Below, one piece after another: positions 43,554 to 52,070 of a DNA stretch of 64,000 nt; positions within the stretch are counted from its first letter, which is position 1, and each line of letters opens with the position of its first letter. The notes under the pieces were generated by a model, which was not told the origin of the DNA, did no database searches, and saw only the letters and a program-made list of their open reading frames with translations. The position numbers were made by a program, and so were the translations under genes. Source of the DNA: Acidovorax sp. A1169 (GTDB taxonomy: Bacteria; Pseudomonadota; Gammaproteobacteria; Burkholderiales; Burkholderiaceae_C); the NCBI RefSeq assembly GCF_030704685.1, contig NZ_JAUZDX010000002.1, positions 248,001 through 312,000 on the forward strand. The letters run 5' to 3'.

Positions 43554-44549
43554 ATGAACTTCATCGTGTTGGGCGCTGGCGCCATCGGCTGCTACGTGGG
43601 TGGGCGCCTGGCCGCGCAGGGGCAAAGCGTCTGCCTGGTCGGCCGCTCCCACGCCATGGAGCCCCTGGCGCGCGAAGGCCTCACCGTCACCGACCTCGAC
43701 GGCTACCGCGCGCACGTGCCCGCCGCGCAGCTGCGCCTGGCCGGCACGCTGGCAGAGGCTGCGCCGGGCCCAGATACGGCGGTGCTGCTCTGCGTGAAAA
43801 GCGGCGCCACCGAAAGCGCTGCCCGCGAGCTGGCCGCCGCGTGCGCCCCCGGCACACCGGTGATCTCGCTGCAGAACGGCGTCGACAACGTGGCCCGCAT
43901 CGCGGCCCAGGCCCCGGCGCTCAAGGCCCTGGCCGGCATGGTGCCCTACAACGTGGTGCTGCGCGGCGCCCAGGTGCACCGCGCCACGGCCGGCGATATC
44001 CAGCTGCAGCGCGACGAAGCCACCGAGCCCGTGGCGGCAGTGTTCAACGCCGCCGGCCTGGCCACCGTGCTGCCGGACGACATCCGCGCTGTGCAGTGGG
44101 GCAAGCTGCTGCTCAACCTCAACAACCCGGTCAACGCCCTGTCCAACCTGCCCCTGCGCGACGAACTGCTCGACCGCGATTGCCGCCACGTCTTCGCCGC
44201 CCTGCAGACCGAGGCCCTGGGCGTGATGCAGCGCGCCGCCATCACCCCCGCCCAGGTCACCGCCGTATCGCCCCGCATGCTGCCCAGGGTCATGCGCCTG
44301 CCCAACTGGCTCTTCACCCGCCTGGCCAAACGCATGCTGCAGATCGACGCGAGCGCCCGCTCCTCCATGTGGGACGACCTCGAAGCAGGCCGCGTGACCG
44401 AGATCGATGCGATCTGCGGCGCCGTGGTCCGGCTGGCCGCGCAGCATGGCGCGCAGGCGCCCCTCAGTGGGCGGATGTGCGAGCTGCTCAGTGGGCCGCG
44501 GCTGCGGTTGACGGGGGTGGAGATGAAAAGGGCGCTGGGGTTGGGGTGA
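43554..44549 (+). CDS. panE: 2-dehydropantoate 2-reductase family protein
   Basis: 331 residues. The Rossmann motif MNFIVLGAGAIGCYVGGRLA is at the N-terminus. LLCVKSGATESAA, VISLQNGVDNV and WGKLLLNLNNPVNAL follow, then the C-terminal helical domain with SSMWDDLEAGRVTEIDAICG, which holds the lysine/glutamate-type catalytic and substrate residues. It would reduce ketopantoate with NADPH for coenzyme A synthesis; some paralogues act on other 2-oxo acids. The ATG at 43554 begins the family sequence exactly. It stands 68 bases after the kinase. Confidence 0.85.
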   Translation: MNFIVLGAGAIGCYVGGRLAAQGQSVCLVGRSHAMEPLAREGLTVTDLDGYRAHVPAAQLRLAGTLAEAAPGPDTAVLLCVKSGATESAARELAAACAPGTPVISLQNGVDNVARIAAQAPALKALAGMVPYNVVLRGAQVHRATAGDIQLQRDEATEPVAAVFNAAGLATVLPDDIRAVQWGKLLLNLNNPVNALSNLPLRDELLDRDCRHVFAALQTEALGVMQRAAITPAQVTAVSPRMLPRVMRLPNWLFTRLAKRMLQIDASARSSMWDDLEAGRVTEIDAICGAVVRLAAQHGAQAPLSGRMCELLSGPRLRLTGVEMKRALGLG

Positions 44550-44606
44550 TGCGCCCCAAGTGAGGCGGCGCTATGGCGGCGAGCCACCACCTGCCCCAGC
44601 ATCTCT

Positions 44607-44936
44607 TCAGCGCTGCTTGCGCAGCGCATCCAGCATGCTGAAACCCATCAGCCCGCAGAACAGGGTGAAGGCCCAGAAGCCATGCATGCCTGCCTGCCGC
44701 AGGCGCTCGCGCGCGGCCTTGTCGGCGCGGGAGTTGCTTCTAATCTTGTGAAGAAACCAATCGAGGTCGGCCAATTCCTGGGGGGTGAACCTTCCTCGGT
44801 CGATGTAGTGGTGTTCAATGGCCTCCAGCGTCACTTCCGTGCTGCTCTTGTAGATGGGTACTTGCACAAAGCAGTAGGCGCTGAGGCAAAGCGCCACGAC
44901 AGCGAGAAAAAGGTATCCAAAGGCGAATCTGCGCAT
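44607..44936 (-). CDS. Small membrane protein, unknown function
   Basis: 109 residues. An N-terminal helix (FGYLFLAVVALCLSAYCFVQV) and a C-terminal helix (GFWAFTLFCGLMGFSMLDAL) flank a charged middle of about 55 residues (RFTPQELADLDWFLHKIRS). No family recognised. The ATG at 44936 was chosen because it opens directly into the first helix; reading further upstream gives low-complexity sequence without protein character. Base composition is slightly lower in GC than the flanking core genes. Confidence 0.6.
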   Translation of the reverse strand: MRRFAFGYLFLAVVALCLSAYCFVQVPIYKSSTEVTLEAIEHHYIDRGRFTPQELADLDWFLHKIRSNSRADKAARERLRQAGMHGFWAFTLFCGLMGFSMLDALRKQR

Positions 44937-45003
44937 CGAGAAATGGTGTGAAAAGGTCCAGGAAGAAGAATGCAGTCGTGCAGGCCTTGGGCCCACACAG
45001 GCA

Positions 45004-45396
45004 TCAATATGCCGGCTGGAGCACCGCAAAAATCATGGTGCCGACCAGCAACCCCATCCATGCAAAGAAAAGCACGAGCATGCCATGCAGCTGCTGCATC
45101 GCTTTGTGCAGGGCTGGGCCCGTGACTGCGTGGCGCAGGCTTGCAAGTGCAGCCCCTGCTTGCTATGTCCGCACTGCGGCAAGCGCGAAAACAAGCACGA
45201 AGCACCCATACATCACGATGGCGTATGGAACCCGGTTGCGCTGCAGGTCCCTGGCTTGATGCAGGTCGAAATAGGCCGCTGTGAGCAGCGCAAGACACAC
45301 CAGCCCATACACAACGGCCAGCCCCCGCGCGGGAAGCGCGAGTTGAGCAAGCCGCACGGCGGTGGCTTGAGAAAGGGGAATGTCGTCCAATGCCAT
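45004..45396 (-). pseudogene. Membrane-protein gene interrupted by an in-frame amber codon
   Basis: From the ATG at 45396 a frame runs 77 codons (MALDDIPLSQATAVRLAQLA ..., with helices GLAVVYGLVCLALLTAAYFD and YAIVMYGCFVLVFALAAVRT). It meets TAG at 45163-45165 and continues in the same frame for 52 codons to TGA at 45004. The continuation still looks like protein: charged helix ASLRHAVTGPALHKAMQQL, then a membrane helix (MLVLFFAWMGLLVGTMIFAV). Without the TAG this would be a three-helix protein of about 130 residues. It is either a recent nonsense mutation or two adjacent short genes. It lies on the same strand just upstream of the 109-residue membrane protein. Confidence 0.55.
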
Positions 45397-45652
45397 GGCG
45401 TGGTATGGGTGGGGTTGGCATTCGCTGGTGGCCGCAATGCAAAGTGCACCAGGTGGCCTGCCGTTAGTTCTCGCCGTGGCGGCTGACTGGCTGACTCTGG
45501 CCTCACCAGCCGAGCATAAGCTGTGCAGCCGCCGAAGCGTGGGCAGCCTGGCGACCTTTCTTGCGGTGCATGGCACTTGCCCGCCTGCCGCGCCCCGCCC
45601 CAGTCCAGCCTTGTGCTGAAATGTGGGTCGTCAGCCCATCCCCTTCTCGACC

Positions 45653-46462
45653 ATGCGCAAATCCATCCTCCTTGCCACCACGCTGCTTGCGCCATCGCTA
45701 CCCGCCCTCGCCGCACCACCGCGCATGGACACGCTGGCGGTCGTCAGCCCATCCGACAACGGCGTGGCGCGCGCGTGTGCGTCCGACCAGCTCTGTGTCG
45801 ACATCGCCCCCTCCCAACCCGGCTGCGAAGGCCAGGCCTGCACCATCGACGTAGGCCTCCTGCAGCTGCCTGGCGGCCCGCGTGATGCGGTCCCTGCGGC
45901 CCAGACGGCCTACCGGATGGCGGGCGTGCCGATAGCGGGCGACAGCGTGTCGATGGCACCATGGCCGCAGCTCATCCGCTTTGAGGGCGGCGTGCTTGCA
46001 GGTGTGCTGGTGCAAGAGCGCAGCATGTACTCCGGCGGCGGGGCCAGTGCCACCACCCTGCACCTCATCGCCTTTGTGCCCGGCCAGCCACCGTTTGAGG
46101 TGCTGGGCGTTCCGCACAGCGGGAGCGCGACGATCCGGGCATGTTTCAGCGAGCGTCACATGAAGCAGCGTGCCGGAGCCTGCCACGACGAATACAGCTT
46201 CGACGCCAGCCTTGCACTGACTGGAGAATCCGCTGCAGGAGGCATGCCGGTGCTGCGCTATCGCAGCAAGGCGACCTCTTTTCCAGGGCCCGTGTCGCGG
46301 TCCAAAGATTCGCTGGCGGCGCGACCTCTTCGCCAACGTGATCTTGTCACCGTGACCGATCCCCAATGCAGTTACCAGCGCTTGTACCGCTTTGCCCCGC
46401 AAGCCCGCGCTTACGTGCCCGAGACCCCCGTGCCCGACTGCTCGAACTACACCGTGCCCTGA
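45653..46462 (+). CDS. Secreted protein of unknown function
   Basis: 269 residues with a signal peptide (MRKSILLATTLLAPSLPALA). The mature protein has seven cysteines (ARACASDQLCVD, PGCEGQACTID, RACFSER, GACHDEY, DPQCSYQ, PDCSNY), suggesting several disulfides in the periplasm or outside. No domain recognised. It ends DCSNYTVP. The ATG at 45653 opens directly into the signal peptide. It appears to be a single-gene unit, and nearby genes give no functional hint. Confidence 0.75.
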   Translation: MRKSILLATTLLAPSLPALAAPPRMDTLAVVSPSDNGVARACASDQLCVDIAPSQPGCEGQACTIDVGLLQLPGGPRDAVPAAQTAYRMAGVPIAGDSVSMAPWPQLIRFEGGVLAGVLVQERSMYSGGGASATTLHLIAFVPGQPPFEVLGVPHSGSATIRACFSERHMKQRAGACHDEYSFDASLALTGESAAGGMPVLRYRSKATSFPGPVSRSKDSLAARPLRQRDLVTVTDPQCSYQRLYRFAPQARAYVPETPVPDCSNYTVP

Positions 46463-46478
46463 CGCGCCGTGCGCGCGT

Positions 46479-46955
46479 TCACAGCCGGCTTCTGGACCTG
46501 ACCGCCAGGGCCACGATGGCGATGCCGCCAGCGATGATCAAGGCGTCCTCGATCAGGCCGCTCTTCGTCTGGCCGATGTGTTTCATGGCGCTCTTTCTGG
46601 CGTCCAGGGTGATGTAGGCGAGAGGCACTGCGGTGGCAACCGCTGCCAGCGCACCGGCTTGCTCACGCCCGCGCGGGGCCAGTGCCGCACCGGCAATGCC
46701 GGCGCTCATGACCCGCGCCAACAGGCCCAGAGCAACCGTCCTGTCAGGGGCCGTCTTCATCTTGTCGCCCGCCAACTCCCCGACCCCCATCGCGAGCGCG
46801 CCGTACTTGAACAAGGGGCGGTCCAGCAGTGCAAGCTTGCCGGGCGTGGAGTGGCCCAGCAGCCTTGCTGCCGCCAGCGTGGCCATCGGTGTCATGGAGC
46901 GGGCGCTGGCAACCGCCCCAATGAGCGCGGACCAGAGCAGACTTGGCGTTTTCAT
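46479..46955 (-). CDS. DUF4126-like integral membrane protein
   Basis: 158 residues with several hydrophobic segments (LLWSALIGAVASARSMTPMA, AGIAGAALAPRGREQAGALA, LIIAGGIAIVALAV) and the pattern SMTPMATLAAARLLG and ELAGDKMKTAPDRT characteristic of DUF4126 proteins. Role unknown. The ATG at 46955 starts MKTPSLLW. The 284 bases upstream (46956-47239) hold no gene I can support. Confidence 0.75.
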   Translation of the reverse strand: MKTPSLLWSALIGAVASARSMTPMATLAAARLLGHSTPGKLALLDRPLFKYGALAMGVGELAGDKMKTAPDRTVALGLLARVMSAGIAGAALAPRGREQAGALAAVATAVPLAYITLDARKSAMKHIGQTKSGLIEDALIIAGGIAIVALAVRSRSRL

Positions 46956-47239
46956 GTATTTCCCATCGGCGATGCAGATGGGAAATCGTCGGGGGTAACC
47001 AGCATTCCTGGTATTGCTTGAACTCGCTGACAGCCGTAGGACAGTCGCGCGTGTCGCCGTACGGCTGCCCACAAAAGCTGCGATGGCGACCAGCGGCCGA
47101 CAGCAGCCAACAACCCATCCCCATTTTTGGCAACGGCTTGTCGATATCCACCCCCTTCGTTCGTCGTAGGAACAAGGGCGCATGGCACGCACCGTGCGCC
47201 CCGTCTGCCCCCCGAGCCCATTCACCAAGGAGCCTGCCC

Positions 47240-47461
47240 ATGCCAGAGTCCAGCACCAACGCCAGCACCTACCCTGTCAAAGGCCCTGCCTCTTACTTCC
47301 CCCCCATCGAAGCCAAGTACGGTCAGCCCATTAGCCACTGGATGGACGTGCTGCGCGCGGCGGGCGCGCTCAAGCACATGGAGTACGTCGCCCTGCTCAA
47401 GACCGACCACGGCATGGGCCATGGGCACGCCAATGCGCTGGTGGCGGCGTTCCTGGCGTAG
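47240..47461 (+). CDS. DUF4287-domain small protein
   Basis: 73 residues covering a complete DUF4287-like unit: PASYFPPIEAKYGQPISHWM, then ALKHMEYVALLKTDHGMGHG and HANALVAAF. A good AAGGAG ribosome site precedes the ATG. The domain often stands alone or is joined to DUF5655 nuclease-like domains; its function is not known. The following 219 bases to 47680 hold nothing I can identify. Confidence 0.8.
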   Translation: MPESSTNASTYPVKGPASYFPPIEAKYGQPISHWMDVLRAAGALKHMEYVALLKTDHGMGHGHANALVAAFLA

Positions 47462-47680
47462 GGCCGGTAGCCGCTGCCCCACGCGGCAACGCATTGGCAG
47501 TGGACTGGACAGAATGTCCACTGCCAGGGCGTCGCGATTGCGTACCATCGAAGCGGCCCCGGCGCGAAGTCCCGTGGCTTGATTGCTTGATCATCGCTTG
47601 ATCCCTCCTGCATTCTGCAGGCGCTGGAATGCGCTACCTGGCGTACCGGCCCACCCACCCCTCAACACGCAAAGCAAACC

Positions 47681-48286
47681 ATGTCCATTTCCCTCTACCT
47701 GCTCATGCCCCTCAGCAAGCAGGCGTTCGAGAACCCGGCCAACACCCGGCGAGCCATCGATCTGCTGGTGCAGCAGGGCCTGGTGTCCCCTGACCAAACC
47801 ACCGATGTCTGGAGCTATCCCTACGACAGCGAGGAAGATGAGCACGGCGAGGAGCAGCTGCCGCACGCCACGCTGGGGGCGCTGCGCGATGCGCTCGACG
47901 GTATCCGCACCGATGAGATCAACTTCGATGCTGGTTTCAGCCAGTACAGCTCGGAGCACAATGACGGCGAGGGCCAGGGCAGGCTGCCGGGCATCAACGC
48001 GCTGACGCAGCAGCTGCAGGACCACATGGCCGCGTTCTGCGAGCAAAACGACATCGACTACACCCTGGACGTGTACGGGCACGTAAGCATCGGCTTCATT
48101 AGCGCAGAGGGCGAAGACGGCCTGGGCGAGATCCGCGGCATCGGCGTGTTCTGCGACGGCAATGTCGCGCCCTTCATGGAAGATGCCGGCTACCTCGAAG
48201 CCGCCAAGACGCTGGAGATCTATGCCGTGTTCGAGAAGCTCGCGGCCATCTATGGTGAAGCGCCGACTCTGCAGTTCCGGGGCTGA
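47681..48286 (+). CDS. Acidic cytosolic protein, unknown function
   Basis: 201 residues, strongly acidic, no signal peptide or membrane helix. It opens MSISLYLLMPLSKQAF and has a mid region rich in Asp and Glu (DSEEDEHGEEQ), then DYTLDVYGHVSIGFISAEG and FMEDAGYLEAAKTLEIYAVF. I do not recognise the family. Acidic single-domain proteins of this size include many toxin-immunity proteins, but no toxin gene is adjacent, so that is only a possibility. Confidence 0.65.
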   Translation: MSISLYLLMPLSKQAFENPANTRRAIDLLVQQGLVSPDQTTDVWSYPYDSEEDEHGEEQLPHATLGALRDALDGIRTDEINFDAGFSQYSSEHNDGEGQGRLPGINALTQQLQDHMAAFCEQNDIDYTLDVYGHVSIGFISAEGEDGLGEIRGIGVFCDGNVAPFMEDAGYLEAAKTLEIYAVFEKLAAIYGEAPTLQFRG

Positions 48287-48480
48287 TTCAAAGAACAAGG
48301 GTGCGGTTACCGTCGAGTTCAGTGCAACGCGGAACGAGCCAAGGGCCTCACGCGAGCAAGCGCTGCCTTGCTCAAGACCGACAGTGGCCTGGCTAAAGGC
48401 AATTGGCCTGCGGCCTTGGGTGGCCGGGATGCGATGGAGGCCACTGGCGGATTCGCTGTCGATGCACAGGTCCCTCGTGC

Positions 48481-48867
48481 CTAAGTGGGTGTATCGCTGA
48501 AGGGCTCCGCTGCTACCTGGTGCTCGTCCTCGTAGACGATGTAGCCGGGCCGCTTGGTCTTTAGGACATCCACCGGCACATCATGCTCGGCAAGCAAAGC
48601 GGACATGCGCCGCATCTGGCGGATATGCTCCACCGCAGAGTCCTTGAACCAACTTAAGGCCACCTTCTTGGCGTGTGGCCGGGCAGCCCGAGCGAAGCTG
48701 CTTGGCTGCTTCAGGTGGTGGCGGAACCAGTCCCGCAACTCCATGTAGACGTCCTGATGATGGCCTTGCAGGCGGCCTTCGGACTCCAGATCTGCCAGAG
48801 CCTGGAACAGGCCCTGGCGTCTTCCAGAGTCGTCATCATTTTTGTGAACTACAAAACGCGTGAACAT
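48481..48867 (-). CDS. Hypothetical basic protein
   Basis: 128 residues, basic and His-rich in the middle (QGHHQDVYMELRDWFRHHLK, ARAARPHAKKVALSWFKDSA), with a C-terminal segment VLKTKRPGYIVYEDEHQVAA. It starts at the ATG at 48867, giving MFTRFVVHKNDDDSGRRQGL. The pattern of N-terminal 'VVHKNDDDSGRRQG' recurs in small uncharacterised proteins of proteobacteria. It is the second gene of a minus-strand pair, 121 bases after the zinc-ribbon gene. No function assigned. Confidence 0.65.
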   Translation of the reverse strand: MFTRFVVHKNDDDSGRRQGLFQALADLESEGRLQGHHQDVYMELRDWFRHHLKQPSSFARAARPHAKKVALSWFKDSAVEHIRQMRRMSALLAEHDVPVDVLKTKRPGYIVYEDEHQVAAEPFSDTPT

Positions 48868-48988
48868 CGTTGCGCGATTGTGCGTTCGGCCGAGGTCGGT
48901 GCCTGGCAAAAGAGCGAAGTCGGACAAGCAACCGGGTGCCGCAAAGCGGGGTCTGCCGTGCTCTCCATGCCAGGCGTCCCCGTCCGCA

Positions 48989-49426
48989 TCAGCACTCGCG
49001 CCCCCGCAACAGGGCCAGCAACATGTGGATGTTGCATTCGTCCCGGCTCCCGCCATAGTCCACATGCTGCTGCAGAAGGCCGTGCCAGCGCCGCAGGAAC
49101 GGGGTGTCGGCATTGCATTCGGACCTGGCGGTTTGCCAGCGGTGCGCGCATGCCACCAGTTCGGCTTCAATCTGCATCCGGGTGGCGAAGCACTCCGCGC
49201 ACAGCACCCGGGCCTGCCAGATGTAGTCCTTTCGCACTTCGTATGACTCACGCTGTTCCTGACCGGTAAACACCGCCGCTTTCTTGCAGTGCCGGCAGGT
49301 GTAGTGGCGGTCGCTGTACTCGCGAGGGGGCGACTGGTAGGCATACGACTGCTTGCTGCTGTCGGACCAGTGTTCGGGTGAGGTGGGCACCGCCATGGTG
49401 TTCGGCCTTTGCTCATTCTTTTCCAT
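48989..49426 (-). CDS. Zinc-ribbon-containing hypothetical protein
   Basis: 145 residues. Two CxxC knuckles (C44-C47 in YTCRHCKKAA and C76-C79 in RVLCAECFAT), spaced 29 residues apart, form a treble-clef or ribbon type zinc site like that of the PF13451 group. The C-terminal half is helical (WHGLLQQHVDYGGSRDECN). It probably binds nucleic acid or protein; no enzyme motif is visible. First gene of a minus-strand pair with 48481-48867. Confidence 0.72.
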   Translation of the reverse strand: MEKNEQRPNTMAVPTSPEHWSDSSKQSYAYQSPPREYSDRHYTCRHCKKAAVFTGQEQRESYEVRKDYIWQARVLCAECFATRMQIEAELVACAHRWQTARSECNADTPFLRRWHGLLQQHVDYGGSRDECNIHMLLALLRGREC

Positions 49427-49514
49427 CAGATGGTGCTTCTTATTTTTCGTTCAGGGCAGGTTAGCAGCTGCGAACCATTGCCCAAAGCCCTGTTGCGCGC
49501 TAGCAGTTGTGTAG

Positions 49515-49576
49515 CCTCCACCTCCACCTCCACCTCCACCTCCACCTCCACCTCCTCCTCCTCCTCCTCCTCCTCC
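49515..49576. repeat. CCTCCA/CCT microsatellite
   Basis: Six perfect CCTCCA hexamers (49515-49550) run directly into eight CCT trinucleotides. It lies in the 211-base gap between the zinc-ribbon gene and the Lrp-type regulator. Frames through it give only Ser-Thr or Glu-Val runs without protein character, so I treat it as non-coding. Confidence 0.9.
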
Positions 49577-49637
49577 AACGCGATAACTGCGCTGGTCAGT
49601 GCATAAGAGCTTAGATGTCGGCAGCCAGGGTCACTAC

Positions 49638-50132
49638 TTAGGCCACGCCACCCTGACCCATGCCCAGCGGCACCTGCAACCCCGCCTTCAAACACCCCAG
49701 TGACACCGACGTCCGAAACCGCCGCACGTTGTCATCGCCCTCGAACAGCCGCCGCGTCAGCGCCTCGTAGTCGGCCATGGATGCCACCGTCACCACCAGC
49801 AGGTAGTCCGCCTCGCCCGTCACGCAGTAGCACTGCTGCACGGCGGCTTCGGTGGCGATGCGCGCGCGCAGCGGGGCGGTGCGGTCGGGGCGTTCGTTCT
49901 CCAGGTGCACTTCGACCATGATGGTCAGGGGCAGGCCCACCTTTTCGGGATCGATCACAGCCACGTTGGCGCGGATCACGCCGGTCTGCGCGAGCCGCTG
50001 GATGCGCCGCTGCACGGCGGGCGCCGACAGGTGCACCGCCTGCGCGATGGCGCGCTGGGGCGTGGTGTTGTCGCGCTGCAGGATGTCGAGAATGGCCAGG
50101 TCGAAGGCGTCCAGGGCAGGGGTAGAGGGCAT
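49638..50132 (-). CDS. Lrp/AsnC-family transcriptional regulator
   Basis: 164 residues. The helix-turn-helix lies near 20-60 (LDAFDLAILDILQRDNTTPQ, LSAPAVQRRIQRLAQTGVI). The RAM effector domain follows, with the LPLTIMVEVHLE and CYCVTGEADYLLVV strands. It probably senses an amino acid and controls the divergent DMT exporter at 50231; the 98-base gap between them is AT-richer than average and carries a TATATT -10-like box. Start at 50132 rather than 50204 because the upstream residues are not family-like. Confidence 0.9.
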   Translation of the reverse strand: MPSTPALDAFDLAILDILQRDNTTPQRAIAQAVHLSAPAVQRRIQRLAQTGVIRANVAVIDPEKVGLPLTIMVEVHLENERPDRTAPLRARIATEAAVQQCYCVTGEADYLLVVTVASMADYEALTRRLFEGDDNVRRFRTSVSLGCLKAGLQVPLGMGQGGVA

Positions 50133-50230
50133 GGTCGGACTTTTACGACGGAATAGGTGTGAGCGAAAATTGCGTGGCGGGGCTGAAATTCGAGTCAAAA
50201 ACAAACCATGGTCGAACTATATTTTCAGCC

Positions 50231-51118
50231 ATGTCCTTCCTGTTGATCCGCTACCAGCGTTTTGTTCCCTTTCTCGCCGTGCTCGGCGCCGTCACGGCCC
50301 TCGGCATCGGCACCTCGTGGGCCAAGCACTACCTGTTCCCTTTGGTGGGCGCGCAGGGCACCACGGCCGTGCGCGTGGGTTTCTCGGCGCTGCTGCTCTT
50401 GCTGCTGTGGCGGCCCTGGCGCTGGCACTTGTCGCGCAAAGACCTGCGCGCCATCGTGCTCTACGGTGCCATGCTGGGCGCCACCAACCTCACGTTCTAC
50501 ATGTCGCTGCGCACGCTACCCTTCGGGCTGGCCGTGGCCATCGAGTTCTCGGGCCCGCTGCTCATGGCCGTGCTGTCCTCGCGCCGCGCCATCGACTTCG
50601 TATGGGTGGCCCTGGCCGTGGTGGGCCTGGGCATGCTGCTGCCCCTGGGCATGAACGGCAGCACCCTCGATCCCGTGGGCGTGGCCTATGCCCTGGCAGC
50701 CGCCGCCTTCTGGGCTCTGTACATCGTGTTCGGCAAGCGCGTGGGGCATTTGCACGCCGGGCATTCGGTCTCCCTGGGCCTGCTGGCTGCGGCCGTGGTG
50801 GTGGTGCCCGTGGGCGTGGTGCATGCCGGCGCCGCGCTGCTGTCGCCCTACGTGCTGCTGGTCGGCGTGGGTGTGGCGGCCGTCTCCAGCGCCATCCCCA
50901 TCTCGCTGGAGATGATGGCCCTGAAGCGCCTGCCCAAGGAGGCCTTCGGCATCATGATCAGCATGGAGCCCGCCGTGGCCGCACTGCTGGCATTGGTGCT
51001 GCTGGGCGAGGTGCTGACCTTCAACCAGTGGCTGGCCATCTGCCTGATCATGTCGGCGTCGATGGGGACGGCCATGACGGCGCGGCGTGCCGAGCAGGGC
51101 AAGCTGCAGCCGGCGTAG
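50231..51118 (+). CDS. RhtA-like EamA transporter (amino-acid exporter)
   Basis: 295 residues with ten membrane helices. The sequence ALGIGTSWAKHYLFPLVGAQGTTAVRVGFS, ATNLTFYMSLRTLPFGLAVA and ISLEMMALKRLPKEAFGIMI matches RhtA-type threonine/homoserine exporters of the DMT superfamily better than general EamA proteins. Regulation by the divergent Lrp-type gene fits amino-acid export. Start at 50231 (MSFLLIRYQRF); an in-frame ATG 72 bases upstream is less likely. No clear terminator directly after the stop. Confidence 0.86.
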   Translation: MSFLLIRYQRFVPFLAVLGAVTALGIGTSWAKHYLFPLVGAQGTTAVRVGFSALLLLLLWRPWRWHLSRKDLRAIVLYGAMLGATNLTFYMSLRTLPFGLAVAIEFSGPLLMAVLSSRRAIDFVWVALAVVGLGMLLPLGMNGSTLDPVGVAYALAAAAFWALYIVFGKRVGHLHAGHSVSLGLLAAAVVVVPVGVVHAGAALLSPYVLLVGVGVAAVSSAIPISLEMMALKRLPKEAFGIMISMEPAVAALLALVLLGEVLTFNQWLAICLIMSASMGTAMTARRAEQGKLQPA

Positions 51119-51429
51119 TGGCGGGCCGGGTGACATCCTTTTCAGCCGTTCCGATTCTGTGGCATGCCATACCTGTTCACCCTGCGGCTTTTGAGCTACT
51201 TGGACTTCGCGCCATCCATCCGGGTCGGTTCTCTGACATGTGCCTGTAGGACAGCGGGGGCTGCCAGGCGGTGGCATGCAGGCCCTGGCCGAGGCCCGTA
51301 CTCCTACACCTTGCACGCAAACATCCCGCCATAGTGGAGTTGCCGCTTTCATGGTGCGGTGCCACGTGGGCAGACGTGGCCGGATAGGCGCCGAGGCGAT
51401 TGCGGGTATCACAGCCGGCCTATCTTTTG
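51119..51429. other. Non-coding spacer after the RhtA-like gene
   Basis: About 310 bases with no open frame of protein-like composition. Base composition is lower in GC than the genes around it. It ends at the strong terminator at 51430. I see no promoter or RNA gene in it. Confidence 0.6.
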
Positions 51430-51456
51430 CCCGCCCTTCGGGGCGGGCATTTTTTG
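51430..51456 (+). terminator. Strong Rho-independent terminator
   Basis: GCCCGCCC, a TTCG tetraloop and GGGCGGGC make an 8-bp perfect stem, followed by ATTTTTT. It lies 311 bases beyond the RhtA-like gene and directly before a coding remnant, so the gene it once served may have been lost or the transcript of the exporter is long. Confidence 0.9.
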
Positions 51457-51858
51457 GCGGTTCGGCGGGCGGGCGAGGGGGGCTCGCTATGGGCAGGCCA
51501 GCATTTGGATTGGCGCCTGCTGGAGCGGCGCGGGTCGAGCGTGCTGTGGAACGACGTGCGCTGCTTCGGCGGCCAGCTGTGGGTGGCGTCAGACTACCAG
51601 CTGCGCGTACGGATCGGGCACGAACTGGTGGCGCCGGAGCACGAAGGCAGGCCGGTGCTGGCATCGGGCTACATGGATGCGCACGACGGGCTGCTTCTGG
51701 TGGCGGATCTGTGGTCGGCATCGACCTTCGATGGAGCCGTCTGGCGGCAAAAAGTCGACACCTGCTGGCTTTTGCGGACTGGCGCAGCGTGCAAGCCTGT
51801 ACGTGCGTTGGCAAGCGATCCGCAGGCCCTCAGGATGGTCACTGCTGTCCTGGCCTGA
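51457..51858 (+). pseudogene. Remnant of a repeat-type protein, probably truncated at the 5' end
   Basis: The frame from the terminator to the TGA at 51858 reads like protein: ERRGSSVLWNDVRCFGGQLW, VASDYQLRVRIGHELV, VLASGYMDAHDGLLLVADLW and STFDGAVWRQKVDTC. Spaced W, G and D residues are reminiscent of beta-propeller strands. There is no start codon with a ribosome site after the terminator, and the frame passes through the terminator upstream, so the beginning is missing. I do not recognise a family. Confidence 0.4.
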
Positions 51859-52070
51859 TGTGCACCGCGAGCCCACACAAGGGGGACTCCTGAACCGCTG
51901 AGTGTCCGGGACTGACAGCGCGTGAACGATATGAGGCGATCCGGCTCGCTAGATCCAGGAGACGCGCCCGGTGTAGTGCGCCTGCCGGCTGGCGGACCAC
52001 CGCATGGTGGTGCCCCCCGCTGCAGCGCTGCTTGCCAGCGCCGCGGGCACCTATCTCACTGCACCTCACG

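Noticed and set aside
47681..48286. Acidic protein as a proven immunity protein
   Set aside because: Composition alone; no toxin gene is adjacent, so it was annotated as unknown.
49409..49606. Short plus-strand frame giving a Ser-Thr and Ser run through the microsatellite
   Set aside because: The repeat alone creates the open frame; the flanks are not protein-like and no ribosome site is present.
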